The notes: generated by a model not told the origin, from the sequence alone. A DNA stretch of 64,000 nucleotides from Jaltomata sinuosa (GCA_003996215.1 QJPP01000832.1:186001-250000), one strand, 5' to 3'. Counted from the first letter of the stretch, positions 11,459 through 23,885 are shown. Numbers and translations: made by a program.

Positions 11459-12790
11459 TATTGTGTAGTTTGGTAAGGTGTATAAAAATAGTGTAGAATA
11501 TAATGTATTAGTAATGCTTAAATTAATAATATTGGTATTTGTTATGCTGCAGGAGTGTCAATGATACGGTTTGAACGGTTATTTTATAAAACCTATATCA
11601 TACCAATTTTTTGATTGTTTTATTTTATATAACCAAAATTAAACTTTTTAAAATCATTCCATCATCTCGACTTCTCTTCGGTATCGGTACAATTCAGTTA
11701 AATTTTGGTATATTTTTTCTTAAAAATATATATATATTATATATATATATAATATATATAATATTATATATATATATATATATTATATATATAAAGTTAG
11801 AATATTCTATCATGTATACTTGTGATGACTTTGACAAAAACTTTTAGACATTGTTACTGTTTAGAAGGTGTTGAATCAAGAAAACACGAAAGAAAATCAT
11901 AATAGAAGTTCATCCCATTATTAAGCAAATACCAAAAAAAAATAGATTAGACGAGCGGGAAAAAATCAATTAAGATGAAACTTAAGAACTGAGTCTATAC
12001 TTAAATTAATTATCGAATAAAAAAATTTAAATCATAAAAGAGGAAAAATATCTAATAACTTGTAACAATGTTACCCAAGATCGTTGGAATATCTTGTAGC
12101 TTACTAGTTATTACTCGAGAGTCGAGATGCTAGAACTAATTTAATTTTGATCGGAGTAGTATAATAAATTTTAATATTAGGATTTTGAGTGTTACTTATG
12201 TTGTCGCTTTTCATCACTCCGGGTTCAAAACAAAAATTTTAATATTTTATTATTGTTAAATGTAATATATAAAATATATATACACATGTATTATTCAGTA
12301 CAGTTCGATATTTTTTTGGTTAATTTTTATTAAATAAAAAATCTACCTAATTATTTGGTACGGTATAAATATATATATAAAAATCATCAATTTTATCAAA
12401 ATAATTTTAAAAAATGGTTCAGTATGGTTCAGTCGATCAGTTATGTCGGTTTCTAAAAAATTATTGACACCCTTATACGTGCATTAGTTATGCTGAGATC
12501 TTTCTTATGCATTGTTTAATTTGGTGTATTAAAAATAACATGTATTGCATCATTTTAAAAAAAAGTATTTGTTTACAAAAATACTCTCATTAAATACGAT
12601 GAAAAGGATGTGGAAAAAGTTTTGAGGGACAATTGTATCTTTAACCATGATAATGTATGAATTAGAACCCATTGTATTACTAATACCATATATTTTTATG
12701 TATTAGTTATACACACTTTAATACCAAATAGAATGTATAACTAATGCAGTTATACATAAGTTGAAAAATTATATCAAATAATATACTAGT
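11459..12790. mobile_element. Tourist-type MITE copy, split by a hAT element
   Basis: Sequence at 11459-11549 and 12475-12790 matches the two parts of the intact MITE at 39667-40058. Shared phrases include GGTGTATAAAAATAGTGT, CTTATGCATTGTTTAATTTG, GAGGGACAATTGT and CATAAGTTGAAAAA. The middle is an unrelated insertion with hAT-type ends (next entry). Outer ends are approximate. Confidence 0.65.
11550..12474. mobile_element. Non-autonomous hAT-like element
   Basis: About 925 bp with ends CAGGAGTGTCAAT and ATTGACACCCTT in inverse orientation, the terminal pattern of many plant hAT elements. The interior is AT-rich, has a TA-rich hairpin-prone tract (about 11728-11793) and no transposase. GTTATGCTG occurs beside both ends but is not exactly adjacent on the right, so the 8-bp duplication is unproven. 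Confidence 0.6.
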
Positions 12791-13560
12791 TGTGATTTCT
12801 AGCACCCTTACTTGTTAATGGATCATATTAATTTATTTGTTTTTAGAGATAACTTTAATCGAAATGAAATAAACACAAGTAAAGTAAAAACACGATATTT
12901 TATGTGAAAAACTTTAATTCACAGAGGATGAAAAATCACGATCTACATCTTTGTCGGATTTAACTCAAACTTCACCAAAATAATGAGCCTAAGCAATAAT
13001 CCAGATTACAATAATTGTAATCTTAGGAACTAACTCTAATTTTTATATTGTCAACAATCACTCCTAATTGTTGATCCCCACTTTGAATTGCTCCCAACTT
13101 GAAGTTTACAATGTAGAAAAAAATAGTAGATTGTAACTCAATGACAAATCATATTCCTATGGAACAAGTTCTTTAAGCTGGTCCTTTGTATCGAATGCAC
13201 TTCGATCTTTAGTCAGAACTCTCTCAATTGTGTCTTTATTCAATATAATTGTGTTCTGCTTTTTCTCTCTTTGTAATTGCGTGAGTCTTGATTATGAAAG
13301 CCATTGTGTATTTATAACTCTGATTGTTCTTCTTCGTTCAATAGACTTTTAACTCCACAAGAAGTCCAATCTTTCTTGGACTTTCTTGATCTATGTAGTC
13401 ATGCTGACTCCTTTCAGCTTCATGCTTTGTGCAGACTTCAAGATCTTCTCTATCTAGAATTTTTTTTTCTAGGAAATACTAATGCAAGTGGGATTCAACT
13501 TGATGGAACAAGTAGTAACAATCTGTTTTATCATTTTGTCAATCATCAAAATCTTTCTAA
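12791..13560 (-). repeat. Possible Copia (SIRE-like) LTR remnant
   Basis: On the - strand a phrase around 13555 reads TTTTGATGATTGACAAAATG, followed by a piece on ACTTGTTCCATCAAGTTG (about 13494-13520). This resembles the start of SIRE-like Copia LTRs. A TATA-like box on the same strand (about 13311) is consistent. No partner LTR or primer-binding site is visible. Confidence 0.35.
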
Positions 13561-15244
13561 TTTTAATAAATTTTTCTTTTTTATGATGACAAATTCATGC
13601 TCCTTGTGTGCTGTGTTCAATTTATTTTTGTTAGTTTTAAGCAAATCATCAAAAGAAACAGTTAAAATGATCTGATCAGAACAATGAGTTATGAACATTA
13701 CATAGTATACACTCTTTCTCTTTTGATATGATAAAACACTTGTAATAATTAGCATCAGAAGAATTCTGTAAATTAAATACTCATGGTCACTGGACAATCA
13801 CATATACAAACACTTTGAAAAGGTAAGAACACAGTTAGATATATTAAAGCATTTGCAAAAATAAAAAATAGTCAAAAATAAGAGATTAAAATCAAACACT
13901 TTCATTGATCATTCATAAGATGCATCACAAACTTTTAACAAAATTAAAAATTAAAATAAAGCACTTGTAATGAAAAAGAATTTTTTTTGGGAGAATCTAA
14001 AGATAAGGAGCCTAGGCTTTTTGTGAGGTTGGAGCATCATAGGAGGAAGGAGGGTCTTTCTTGAGTAGCTTATACAGACCATTGAGGCTAGCAGAGTTAA
14101 TAGCCTTTTCTTTTTCAAGCTTAATTTTAAGTTTGATATTTTTCTCCTTCAAGCTAATATATTCAAGGCCATAATTGATATGAAGCAGGCTCATTGCATC
14201 CTGATTAGAGGCACAAAGTGCTGCAATCTCATAATCTTTAGCAGTCAATATAGCCTTCGGAGGCTGTAAAGGAGTTTTGGACCCCTATGAGAATCAGGTA
14301 CAACAACCAAGTTCACAGTGTCAATTACATTCGTCAAATTACAATTAGTGACGAAGATCCATCAATGCAAATAACAACAAAAGATGAAAGACTTCATATA
14401 TTGACAAAAAATTACAAATTTGAAAAAAAAATTATACATTACAAGTAAATATTATTCGATTGACCATATTATGATCATAGTATAATGGCCGTTGGTCAAA
14501 CAGATGAGAAACGTCATATTATTGGCAAGAATTTATAAATTTGAAGAAAAGATTATATAATCAAGCAAATCAAATCTGAAGTAAATTCATACAAATCAAG
14601 CAAAATAAATCAAAATCTTCAAATTTTTAAAATAAAAAAATTTAGGACAAGTTTTAATTTTTTTTTTAAAAACTAATGGTTATATCTTGATCCCAAATAG
14701 ATCTGAAGCAAATTTTGAGAGTTGAAGACTAGTCTCCCTAAAATAAAATAATTTTTATAATTAAAGAGATATTTGGTAAAAAAAATTCTTTCAAAAAAGT
14801 GCTTTCAAAGTTTATGGCCAAACGAATCATTAAAATGCAAGGTCAAACGCCTATTAAGTCAAATCATGTAATTACTTCTAATTATCCACAAATTTACTCT
14901 ATTTTTTATTTTACTTTCTTTTTGTATTAAATTAGTTTTTTTTTAACCTGTTCTTTTAATCGATCAAGTGAGATTTTTTCTTTTCTTTTAATATTACTCT
15001 TATTGTTAAGTAATTACATAAATAATATTCATTAAATTTAAAATTTTAAAATATAATTAATAAAATAAATCTCTAATAAATAATTACTTAAAAGAAATAT
15101 ATCAAGTCAACAAAACTCGAATAAAACAAAACAAACGTGAGTAATTCATATATGACTTTTCCAAATATACCCTTGGTGCGTTCTAAAGCAAAAGATCATT
15201 ATGAGATATTTTATCTATTAATGGAGCAGTTCCAAAGGAGCATT
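13561..15244. other. AT-rich intergenic; one coiled-coil-like small frame
   Basis: No supported gene. A 78-codon frame on the - strand (14012-14248) is Lys/Glu/Leu-rich and could form a short coiled coil. It lies just upstream of the LTR-like stretch on the same strand, so it may be a retrotransposon remnant. I cannot assign it. Confidence 0.4.
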
Positions 15245-16900
15245 TACTCCTTCCGTCCCCATTAATTGTCCCCTTTCAAACTCGACAGCCAAACAAATTA
15301 TACTACTTTTAATTAACCAAAAAAAAAAAGTTGTAGTACTTTTTATTCGTAATTTCTTTTTAAAATATTTTTTTAAAATATTTATTAATTATTATATTTT
15401 TTATGTAATTTCTATTCTAAAAAAACCCTCAAAAATTCTGATGTTTGAATTCACAATCAAAATTACTTTCTCATCTTAAAATATTTATCGTGTTTTTTAT
15501 TTATACATTTCTTAAAAGAACATTAATTAAAAGGAGTATTTGACTTTTTTATCCTTAATTATTCCTAAGATATTATTTATTTATTTTTCATTAAATATTT
15601 ATTCTATTTATGCGTCATAATTGAGATGTTTATAATTTTTTAAAATAATTATTGGAGTACTAAAGATTAAATAAAAATAATTATTATTTTTGTTTCGAAC
15701 TTCTAAAGTGATGAGTATCTTGAGATCAATATTTATAATAAAAACAATAATTTATTTGAGGTAGAGGAAGTAAAAAATTTAACTCTCGAAATTTGAATTG
15801 TGTCACGTAAATTGAGATCTATTCTATCCATTCAGTTTTACTTGTTCAGTATTGACTTGGTACATTTCTTAAGGAGCAATAAATAGATAATAATTTTATT
15901 ATATCACCATTTTTTAATATATTAAATTTAATATTTTAAAAAATATATTAAGAAATGACTATAATTAATAATAAGGGCAATGAACTAGTGATAAATTATC
16001 TCTTGATTTTTTAAATTAAATATTTAAAATAGACATTTATTTTTAGTATAATAGACAAGTAAAAATTGACAGAGAGTAATATTTTACTCTATTCATATGT
16101 TATAATTGAAGTGTTTGTAGATTTCAAAAATAATTGTTGGGGAGTCCGAAACCTAAATGACAAACTACAAACACTTAAATTATTTACTTTCTTCGTTCTT
16201 AATACTTGTCACATTTTTGGTTTGCATTTTTCTTAAGAAAAATATTAACTAGATGATAATTTGACTAAATTATCTTTATTTATTACTTCTCTCTATTTAA
16301 TACTTTTCTCTTTTGCACTATATATTAATCTCTCTCTATATTTATGACTAAAAACAAGTATGAAAATAAACAATTAATTATGTTTTGATTTTTTAAAATG
16401 ACAAGTATTCCTTGCGTTCATTTTTACTTGTTATATTTGGACTTGACATACCCATTAAGAATATAATGATTGCCATGACTATTTTACCACACTACCCCTT
16501 TTAATTGACGTTTAACAATAACAATAAGTCTTAGAAAATAATTTGAAAAATAAGTAATTAATGCCAAGGGTAAAATATAGAAAAAAATAACTGTCTTTTC
16601 TTGATATGATAAAAGTGACAAGTAAAAATGAAAATATATGAAATATTAGACAAGTAAAAATGAACTGGAGAGAGTATTATGAAATATCTATTTTTAGTAA
16701 AGATGACAAATATTTAGGAACGAAAAGAGTACTAAATATCTATTTTAATATAGTAGACAAGTAAAAATGAACAAAAAAATAATATTTACTCTATTTATAA
16801 TTAATTTTGTCTTAAATTTCTAAAATTGACAAGTACGTTAAAATAGATATTTTTAATAAAGATAACAAGTTTTTTAAGATGAATATTATTTACTTTATTC
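15245..16900. repeat. Cluster of Stowaway-like MITEs upstream of RING-CH gene
   Basis: Several overlapping or nested MITE-like pieces share the phrases TTTTTACTTGT and ACAAGTAAAAAT in inverse orientation. The clearest copies are 16408-16674 and about 15826-16079. Partial ends occur near 15245, 16190 and 16740. They are noncoding and lie 0.5-2 kb upstream of the RING-CH start, so they may contribute promoter-distal sequence. Confidence 0.65.
16408..16674. mobile_element. Stowaway-like MITE (TA target)
   Basis: About 267 bp with inverse ends (TTCCTTGCGTTCATTTTTAC and AAAAATGAACTGGAGAGAG) flanked by TA at 16406-16407 and 16675-16676. Same family as 5138-5398. Confidence 0.75.
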
Positions 16901-17350
16901 CGAAAATCTTGTTTGGCCATAAAAAACATCAAATTGAAATTTTAAAAAAATTTAAAAAAATTCTAAATTTTTTATTTTCCTAAAATAACGGCATTTAAAT
17001 TATATTGCATGCTCTTTTTAAAAAAAATAAATATATATTTAAATTCTAAATATTATAGCTAAATACAACTTTAACTCCAAATTCAAAAATATCAAATAAA
17101 GTGAATATATTTTTGATTTTCATGGTGAAACGCCTGCGAAAAGTGTAAAAACTTTAACTCACATTAATAAGGGGCGCTATTGTGTGCATTTTAGATAAAT
17201 AAGAAGGCCCTAATCGTAAATTCCGCAAACTTGAAAAACTCCACCTTTTTAATCCACCATTCCCACTCTTACTTTTTTCTCTCTCCTATACTTTCATTTC
17301 TTTACATTGTTTTCTCCTCTTCCTCTAGAGAGAGAAAAAAGAGAAAAAAA
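16901..17350 (+). promoter_or_regulatory. Upstream region and 5' leader of RING-CH gene
   Basis: AT-rich sequence leads into a pyrimidine-rich leader (about 17245-17330) with CTCTCTCC and CTCTTCCTCTAG tracts, then an AG-rich stretch directly before the ATG at 17351. Such CT-rich leaders are common in plant 5' UTRs. A weak TATA-like GATAAATAAG lies near 17192. The transcription start is inferred, not shown. Confidence 0.45.
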
Positions 17351-20300
17351 ATGGTGGATGAATTCATGGTGTGTGTAGATAGGATCATAATAGCAACAAC
17401 ATGTTTAAGAGATTCATCAGAAACCCATTTGACTGCTGATGATGCTGTTGCTGCAAATGCCAATTTGAATGTTGAAAAAACAATTAGTGGGGAGGGTTGT
17501 TCAAAGGGTAGTAGTGTTAGAGAGTGTAGGATTTGTCAAGAAGAAGATGAAGAAAATGACATGGAAGCTCCTTGTGCTTGCAATGGCACTCTCAAGGTTC
17601 CCCTTCTTTTTTCCCCTTTCTGGGTCGCTTTAACTTTTTCTTTTGAGTTGAAATTTTGGTTTTAACACGTTTGGTTAGAGATTTTGAAGTTGAAATTCGA
17701 AAAGTTTGAGTTTTTGAAGTTGTGTTTAGACGTGCATTTTACTTGAGTGGAAGTCTAAAACTGGTCCAAGTTAATATTTTGGAACTATTTGAAGATTGAG
17801 ATTTTCAAAATTTGATAAAAGGGATATTTGAAGATAAATTTTCAAGACCAAAAGTTTCAATTTTTGCTACCTTTTTCATTTGCTTTATTGGGCTAGCTTA
17901 GGAAATTTGTGTTATTTCTGCCCTTTTCCTCCTTTTTTTTAATGGGATTGCTTTAATTTAAATTATTTCTTCAATTTGGTTCTTACATTTTTGAATTTTT
18001 GTGAGTGGAAGTCCAAAACTGGTCTGGGTCAATTTTCTGAAACTTGAAAATATTTGAAGACCGGATTTTAAAATTTGATCAAATTTCATGGACAAACGGA
18101 TATTTAAAGATGAATTTTCAGAATCTATGACCAAATGCTGGTTAAGTTTCAATTTTTGCTACTTCCTTTCTGGGTCGATTTAATTTTTTTTTCTTTTGAG
18201 TTGAAATTTTGGTTTTAATCCGCTTGGTTATAGATTTTGAAGTCGAAACTTGAAAAGTTTGAGTTTTTGACATTGTATTTAGACGTGCATTTTACTTGAT
18301 ATTTTTTTTTTTGAAGTTTTCTGAGTGAAAGTCCATAAATTTGTTTGAGTCAATTTTTTGAAACTTGAAAATATTTGAAGATTAGATTTTAAAATCTGAT
18401 CAAATTTTACGAGTAAACAGATATTTGACGGTAAAATTTTAAAATCTATGGCCAAACGCTAGCTAAGATTCAGTTTTTTATTACCTTTTTTATTTGTTTG
18501 ATAAATTTTTCCTTGTGCCTGCAATGGCACTCTCAAGGTCCCTCCCTTTTTTCGCTTTAATTTTACTCTTTTTTGAGTTGAAATTTGTTTTCCTTGGAAA
18601 TTTGAGTTTTTAGAGTTGTGTTTAGACATGCATTTTACTTGAAAAATTTGAAGTTTTGTGAGTGAAAGGCCGAGTTAATTTTTTGGAACTTGAATATAGT
18701 TGAAGATCGGATTTCAAAATCTGATCAAATTTCATGGACAAATGGATATTTGAGGGTAAATTTTTAAAATCTATGACCAAATGATGGTCAAGTTTCAATT
18801 TTTGGTACCCCTTTTTCATTTGCTTTATTGGGCTAGCTTAGGAAATTTGTGTTATTTGTACTCTTTTCCTCCTTTTTTTTGATGGGGTTCCTTTAATTTA
18901 AATTTTTTGTTTAATTTGTTTCTTACATTGGAAATATTTTTGTTACAAGTTTTAGTTTTACAAGTTACAAGTTTTAAATGGCTTGGGAAATGTGTCTTGT
19001 TTCTTGTCTTCATTGCAAATGGATACAAAAATTTTCTTTTCTCTTTCCTTGGGTTGTTGGTCTTTCTGCAATATAAAATGAAAAATTGATGCTTTTGATG
19101 TATCTTTATGGAAGACTTAAATTTTTCTTCTTCTACATTTGTTTAATTAGCTTTTTAGCAACTCCCTATGTAAACCATAACAAAAGAGTCACATTAACAC
19201 ATAAAACCTTTTGCCAAAACCAACTTTTTGTAATGTATAAAAAAAAAAAAGAAGGGCTCTTACAAAAAGGTTCCATTAGAGTTGGGAGTTGAACATTTTC
19301 AATCCTTTGACTCCCTCACTTTCTAAAATAAGTGATCATTTGGGCTTGAGCACATCCCTTAAGTAATTGCTTTCTCTTAGAAAGTAAAAGGTGTTTTTAC
19401 TACTTTATCCCTAATTAAATTCTACTGTACATTTAATATGATTTTTTCTAACTAATGGTTTTTGGTTATATAAACAAGGATAAATTTGGAAGAATATGAT
19501 CAATTTTTTCTTGAAAGCCTAAATGATCACTTATTTAGTGAACAAACTAAAAAGGTAAAATGATCACTTATTTAGGAATGGAGGGAGTAGATTTTAAGTG
19601 CCCAGAAATTTATGGTGTTTGTGCAATTTTTTTTGATTCTTCACATGATGAATGCCTTATGAGTTATTTTTGTTCTTATCTAGAAAATGAATAATTGTGC
19701 TTGGTCACCAAACTTTTCTATTCTCATTAAATGTGGATTTTCAATGTTCTCCCTCTTTGAACAGAAAATTTTACCTGCTGCAGAAAATGTGCACCAAACA
19801 ATTAAATGCATGACAAGAGTCAAATAAGTTGTCTTATTCTCACCTATGTTACCCGGACTCTTCAAAAATTTCATCGGGTGCGTGTCGGATCCTTCAAAAG
19901 TAGTGCATTTTTGGAGGATCCGACACGGGTGCGGCAAAACTTTTGGAGGGTCCGAGTAACTTAGATTCTCACTATTTTTTGTGACCCTTTATGATTAAAT
20001 AAGTTTTAGGGGTATAGGAAAAAAAAATTGGAATTTTTTTTCACATTTATGGGAATTTATGTTGCTAGTATTCAAAATGTCAAAAAGTTGGAGTAAATGC
20101 TCTTTCAGTTATTCTGGATTTCACATGTGGATTTATGGGAGTTTTTAGTTCAATTTGAGCCACTTTAAATGCTTTTTAGAATAAGATATTGAATTGGATC
20201 TTAAGGTCATACCTTCATGGATTACAATTGAATGATTCAATGCCCTTTTGGACAGTGGCGAAGTCAGAAATTTCGTTAAGGGTGTTCAAGATTTAATATA

Positions 20301-22735
20301 TATGTATGAAAAATAATTTTTAACCTATATACTTCATAAAATTTTCTATATACATAGTATGATTTTTCGACGAAGGGTGTTCAACTGGACACCTTGACTT
20401 ACATGTGGCTACGCCACTGCTTTTGGACTGGCTCAAGCTTTTGCAAGTTATGTTGCTCGGACTCTTTAAAATGCTCGCATGTTTGATCCTCTAAAAGTAA
20501 TCTACTTTTGGAGGATACGATACGGGTGCAACACTTCTCTAGAGAGTCCGATCAACATGGTTTGCAAGCATAGTGCTACTAGATTTGCTTTCCTTCTATG
20601 CCCAATTCTTAGAGTTCACTTCAATATTTTCAAGATTTCTCAAGTACCATTAGATTAAAAGCTGAGTATTGAAATTCTGTCGTTGATTATACCTGCAGTT
20701 TGCGCATAGGAAATGCATTCAGAGATGGTGCAACAAAAAAGGTGACATCACCTGCGAAATCTGTAATAAGGTTGGTAGCTTTTGAGCATATGCTTTAAAT
20801 GAGAAGATATTTTTCTAGTCTTAAGTGATTTTGATTTGTTATTTGTATTCTATCAGGTCTTTTCACCAAATTATACCCTTCCACCACCTGCAAGGAGCAA
20901 CCCTGATGTAATGGCAATTGATATCAGGTAGGTGCTTCAGGTTGTCAATCACTCAATTGTATAATATTCGGTGTTTTGCTTTCAAATTTTTTGGACATTT
21001 CTGTGTAAATGTGTAAGACATATTTAGAATTCTGGTCAATGAAACTTTCTGTTTAAGTTGTGACAATGGAAGAAGTAGGGACAAACTGCTTTATTGGTTT
21101 ATCTACTTTCGTATTCTGTGCCAATTGGTTAGCAAATAAAAATTAGTTGTAACCTTGCTAAATCGGCATCCTTAAAGGAAGAAAAAATGTTAGAAAGTTC
21201 TTTGTTCTGTTAGATGGAGTATAAAGATACAAGACTCAGAAGACTTTTGTTGGCACCTTAAATGGCTGCTTGACATCAGTTTGTTGCCTGCTTAACGTCT
21301 TTACGCTGCTAGACATGAGAGGCATGGTTCTATCTTCATCTGTCCTTTGTCTTAAGGTTTATAATCATGATGTAGTTTCTTTCCGGGGTATGTTGACCAT
21401 CTGATCTTTTTAGTTCTCTTTGCCCCAGAGGCACACGATACATGAGTGTCTAAATGGTATAGGTATACATGAGCGTCTGAATGATATAGGTGTCGTCAAT
21501 CATTTTTGAACATATAGGAGCTATGTCTGTTCTAAGCTCTCCTTGTGGATAATTAATTGGTGTTGGATGCAAGCAAGCAATTGACTCTATGCATGAGCAA
21601 GTTCTTTACCTTGATAGGCCAATTAGGTTGTTTGTGTGGAAATGGTGGCATTGCAATGACTTTGTTTTGAAGATTAGTAGCTAGCAAGCTTTCAAGAGAA
21701 TTCTTTTGGCATACCAATCCTTTTGAATTGCGATTTCGGACTCAGATTTAATGTTGTTGCATACATTTTAATGCCATCAAGTTCGGAAATTATTTTAGAT
21801 TACAGATGGGTTTCAACAGAACCTAGCATTTGCGACATGATCACAATGGGTAAATGGATAACACTTTTTTTGTATCAGTGATCATGTGTAAAGCTGCACC
21901 ATATGATCCAACTACAGTAATGTAATTATATATAATATCAAATGTCAAGTTTCCAGCATCTACGTAAATAGTAAATACTCTGTTTTTGATCGCCTTTTCA
22001 AGCTTTCTGACCTTTTTGTTCTTCGGTTTGTTTAAATCAGGCAAGCATGGGGACCAGGCATGGATATTAGAAATCCTCATTTTCTGGCTTTTGCTGCAGC
22101 TGAGCGTCGATTCCTGCAATCGGAGTATGATGATTATGCCATTGCTAGCAGTGGGAGTCTAGTATGTTTCCGCTATGTTGCAATCATTGTAAGTATAAGC
22201 TGTATAATGCTTCTATGTTTCATTCTGTTTGTCATTTCATTATTGAAGGTGGTTGTCTACTATTAATACAGTTGATGCTACTCTTGCTGATACGCCAAAC
22301 CTTGATGGTCACAAGAGACTTTGCAATGGTGCAGGACCCATCTACATTCTTCAATGTAAGTCGGAGTCATTGTTTTATATATCTTGTCTTCTGAGATAGT
22401 TCGGCAATAAGTTGTGCTGGATGATTGCAGTCCCATGCTGATCCATAATTGGTTCTCTAATTAGAACTATCTTTTTTTTTCATAATTGAGTGTGTTATTC
22501 TTCCACAAATCTATGCATTATGATCTTGTGTAGACAACTTTTATTGATTTTTCATACATAAACAGCGACACTTGCACTGGCACTCTAGTAAATCTAGCTG
22601 CCAATTATTTTAACTTGAAGTATGTCTTGTGAACTTCAGTTTCAGATTTCACTTCTTCAACTGGCGGCTTTCCTCCTCCCTTGTTATGTAATGGCTCGGA
22701 CATGGTACATGATACAATGCCGAAGAAGAAGGCAG
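17351..22735 (+). CDS. RING-CH (C4HC3) E3 ubiquitin ligase, DUF3675-like, six exons
   Basis: Predicted membrane-associated RING-CH ubiquitin ligase (MARCH-like family in plants). Exons: 17351-17596, 20699-20770, 20857-20927, 22041-22188, 22272-22355, 22640-22735. All introns are GT...AG and phases fit, giving 239 residues. Zinc ligands are C59, C62, C75, C77, H85, C88, C101 and C104, the complete C4HC3 set; the finger is split between exons 1 and 2. Then comes VFSPNYTLPPP, an AAAERRF stretch, and two hydrophobic segments (about 172-193 and 208-227) as in the DUF3675 group, so both termini are probably cytosolic. The start is ATG 17351; the frame extends upstream only through a non-ATG leader. 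The last exon is unsettled: read-through stops at 22762, or splicing to 23501-23626 adds 41 residues. Function is by family; substrates are unknown. Confidence 0.88.
17569..18960. repeat. Intron-1 tandem duplication copying the exon-1 end
   Basis: Sequence from about 17569 to 18020 recurs at about 18509-18960, offset by about 940 bp, with a third partial copy from about 18163. The copy at 18511-18537 carries the last codons of exon 1, again encoding PCACNGTLK, followed by GTCCCT in place of the real donor GTTCCC. Later landmarks (GGGCTAGCTTAGGAAATTTG at about 17889 and 18828) repeat at the same offset. No acceptor AG lies directly before the copied exon end, so it is probably a decoy 5' splice site and not an exon. 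Confidence 0.8.
19311..19587. mobile_element. Stowaway-like MITE in RING-CH intron 1
   Basis: A 277-bp element with ends CTCCCTCACTTTCTAAAATA and TTATTTAGGAATGGAGGGAG in inverse orientation. TA follows on the right; the left flank reads GA, so the duplication is imperfect. TGATCACTTATTT pieces are duplicated near the right end. Confidence 0.8.
19844..19964. mobile_element. Short foldback MITE in RING-CH intron 1
   Basis: About 121 bp. CTATGTTACCCGGACTCTTC on the left is the inverse of GGTCCGAGTAACTTAG on the right, and the middle also pairs (GTCGGATCC with GGATCCGAC). It could fold along most of its length. The related copy at 20449-20559 supports a family. Confidence 0.75.
20253..20419. mobile_element. 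hAT-type MITE with 8-bp TSD in RING-CH intron 1
   Basis: A 167-bp element starting CAGTGGCGAAGTCAG and ending GTGGCTACGCCACTG, an imperfect inverse pair. Perfect 8-bp duplications CTTTTGGA lie at 20245-20252 and 20420-20427, the duplication length of the hAT superfamily. Confidence 0.9.
20449..20559. mobile_element. Second short foldback MITE in RING-CH intron 1
   Basis: About 111 bp with TATGTTGCTCGGACTCTTTA on the left and AGAGAGTCCGATCAACATGG on the right in inverse orientation. Diverged from the 19844 copy but of the same family. Confidence 0.7.
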
Positions 22736-23885
22736 GTATGTTCACCTAACCGGTTATCCTAATCATTCTCTTTCCTCTTGCATTCTGCCCTTCAATTTTC
22801 CATACTTTCAAGTCATTGGCCGGCTAAATATGAAGCAACCATTAAGTCATAAAGAACCGCGTCAAGTAGGAAGAGAACAGGTTAATGAACCCGAGAACTA
22901 GTATTGCTTAGCTCAGGCTTAATAGAACTACCTTATTGGAATAAATCAGGAAAGTGGTTCCTTGGTATCAATTGCTACTATGGTTCATCTTTTGTTTGGT
23001 AAACTTTTCCAGGCAGTTGGTGTAGGTCTATTAGTTTCTGAAAAGCTTTTCTTTAGTGCTCTTATATCATTGCTTACTTAAAAGACTTCCATGCCAATTC
23101 CATGTAATGGGGTTTTTGTTCATCTTCTAACAACTCCTTTTCCTAACCGTTGCTTGTATTTTCATATTAATCATTATGGTAACCATAGCTTATCCTAACA
23201 CAGTGAGTTCTAATGAAATGAATAGTTCACTGAGATTTTGAAAGTGGATTTGCATTGAATTGCTAAGGGATTACCAGAAAATATATCATAAGCCTTGAGT
23301 TAGTAAAATAATAACGTCGGCTGTTACTGCTATTTGATGTCTAAGAGTTCCATGTTCCCTATCTCCATTTTCATGTTAGAACTGCAGATGGAAAGCTATT
23401 TTGCGTTATCTTACATATGCACGGTTGATTTCAGGGTTAAGATGGACGATGTTTGGTAGCATGACATTTTGCAGCATTTGTCGTCTCTAATGTCTCTTAG
23501 GAGCAAATGCTGCTGCTGTACATCAACCTTCTCTTTCAAAAAGATATCTGTATTTATCTTCCAATCCAAGGTGCAATGTTAAGCTGGCACTTTGGTTCTG
23601 CAAATCCCTTTAGCTCTTTGAGCTGAATATAAGCTCTTCCCTAGTCTCTCCTTAGTCGTGATCTCGGAAGCAAATGTAAATGTGAGAATTTGAGTTCACA
23701 GGCTGTTTTTATCACCTTGTTCTGTAATCTCAGTTATTGGATGGCAATCCATATGAAATTTCTAATGGAACAGCAAGTTTTCTGCATTTTGTTGAGGGTA
23801 ACATGCTTCATTCATATCGTTGAACCTCTCGGTACAGAGGTCAGTTTATTACATGTTTTCTCTGACTTAATTAGTCCATGGTAAG
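22736..23885 (+). other. 3' end region of RING-CH gene
   Basis: After the exon-6 donor (GTATGT at 22736) the frame reads nine codons to a stop at 22760-22762. A candidate terminal exon follows an acceptor TGTCTCTTAG at 23500: in the required phase it runs 23501-23626 to TGA. Its other frame reads EANAAAVHQP, which looks more protein-like but needs a different donor phase. Nothing else is recognised here. Confidence 0.4.

Noticed and set aside
13304..13675. 123-codon frame on the + strand
   Set aside because: Phe/Leu/Ser-rich, no domain, overlaps the LTR-like stretch read on the - strand and depends on T-rich text.
17231..17350. Upstream in-frame extension of the RING-CH protein
   Set aside because: The extension begins at a TTG and reads a pyrimidine-rich 5' leader as Ser/Phe/Leu text. 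The ATG at 17351 in an A-rich context is the natural start.
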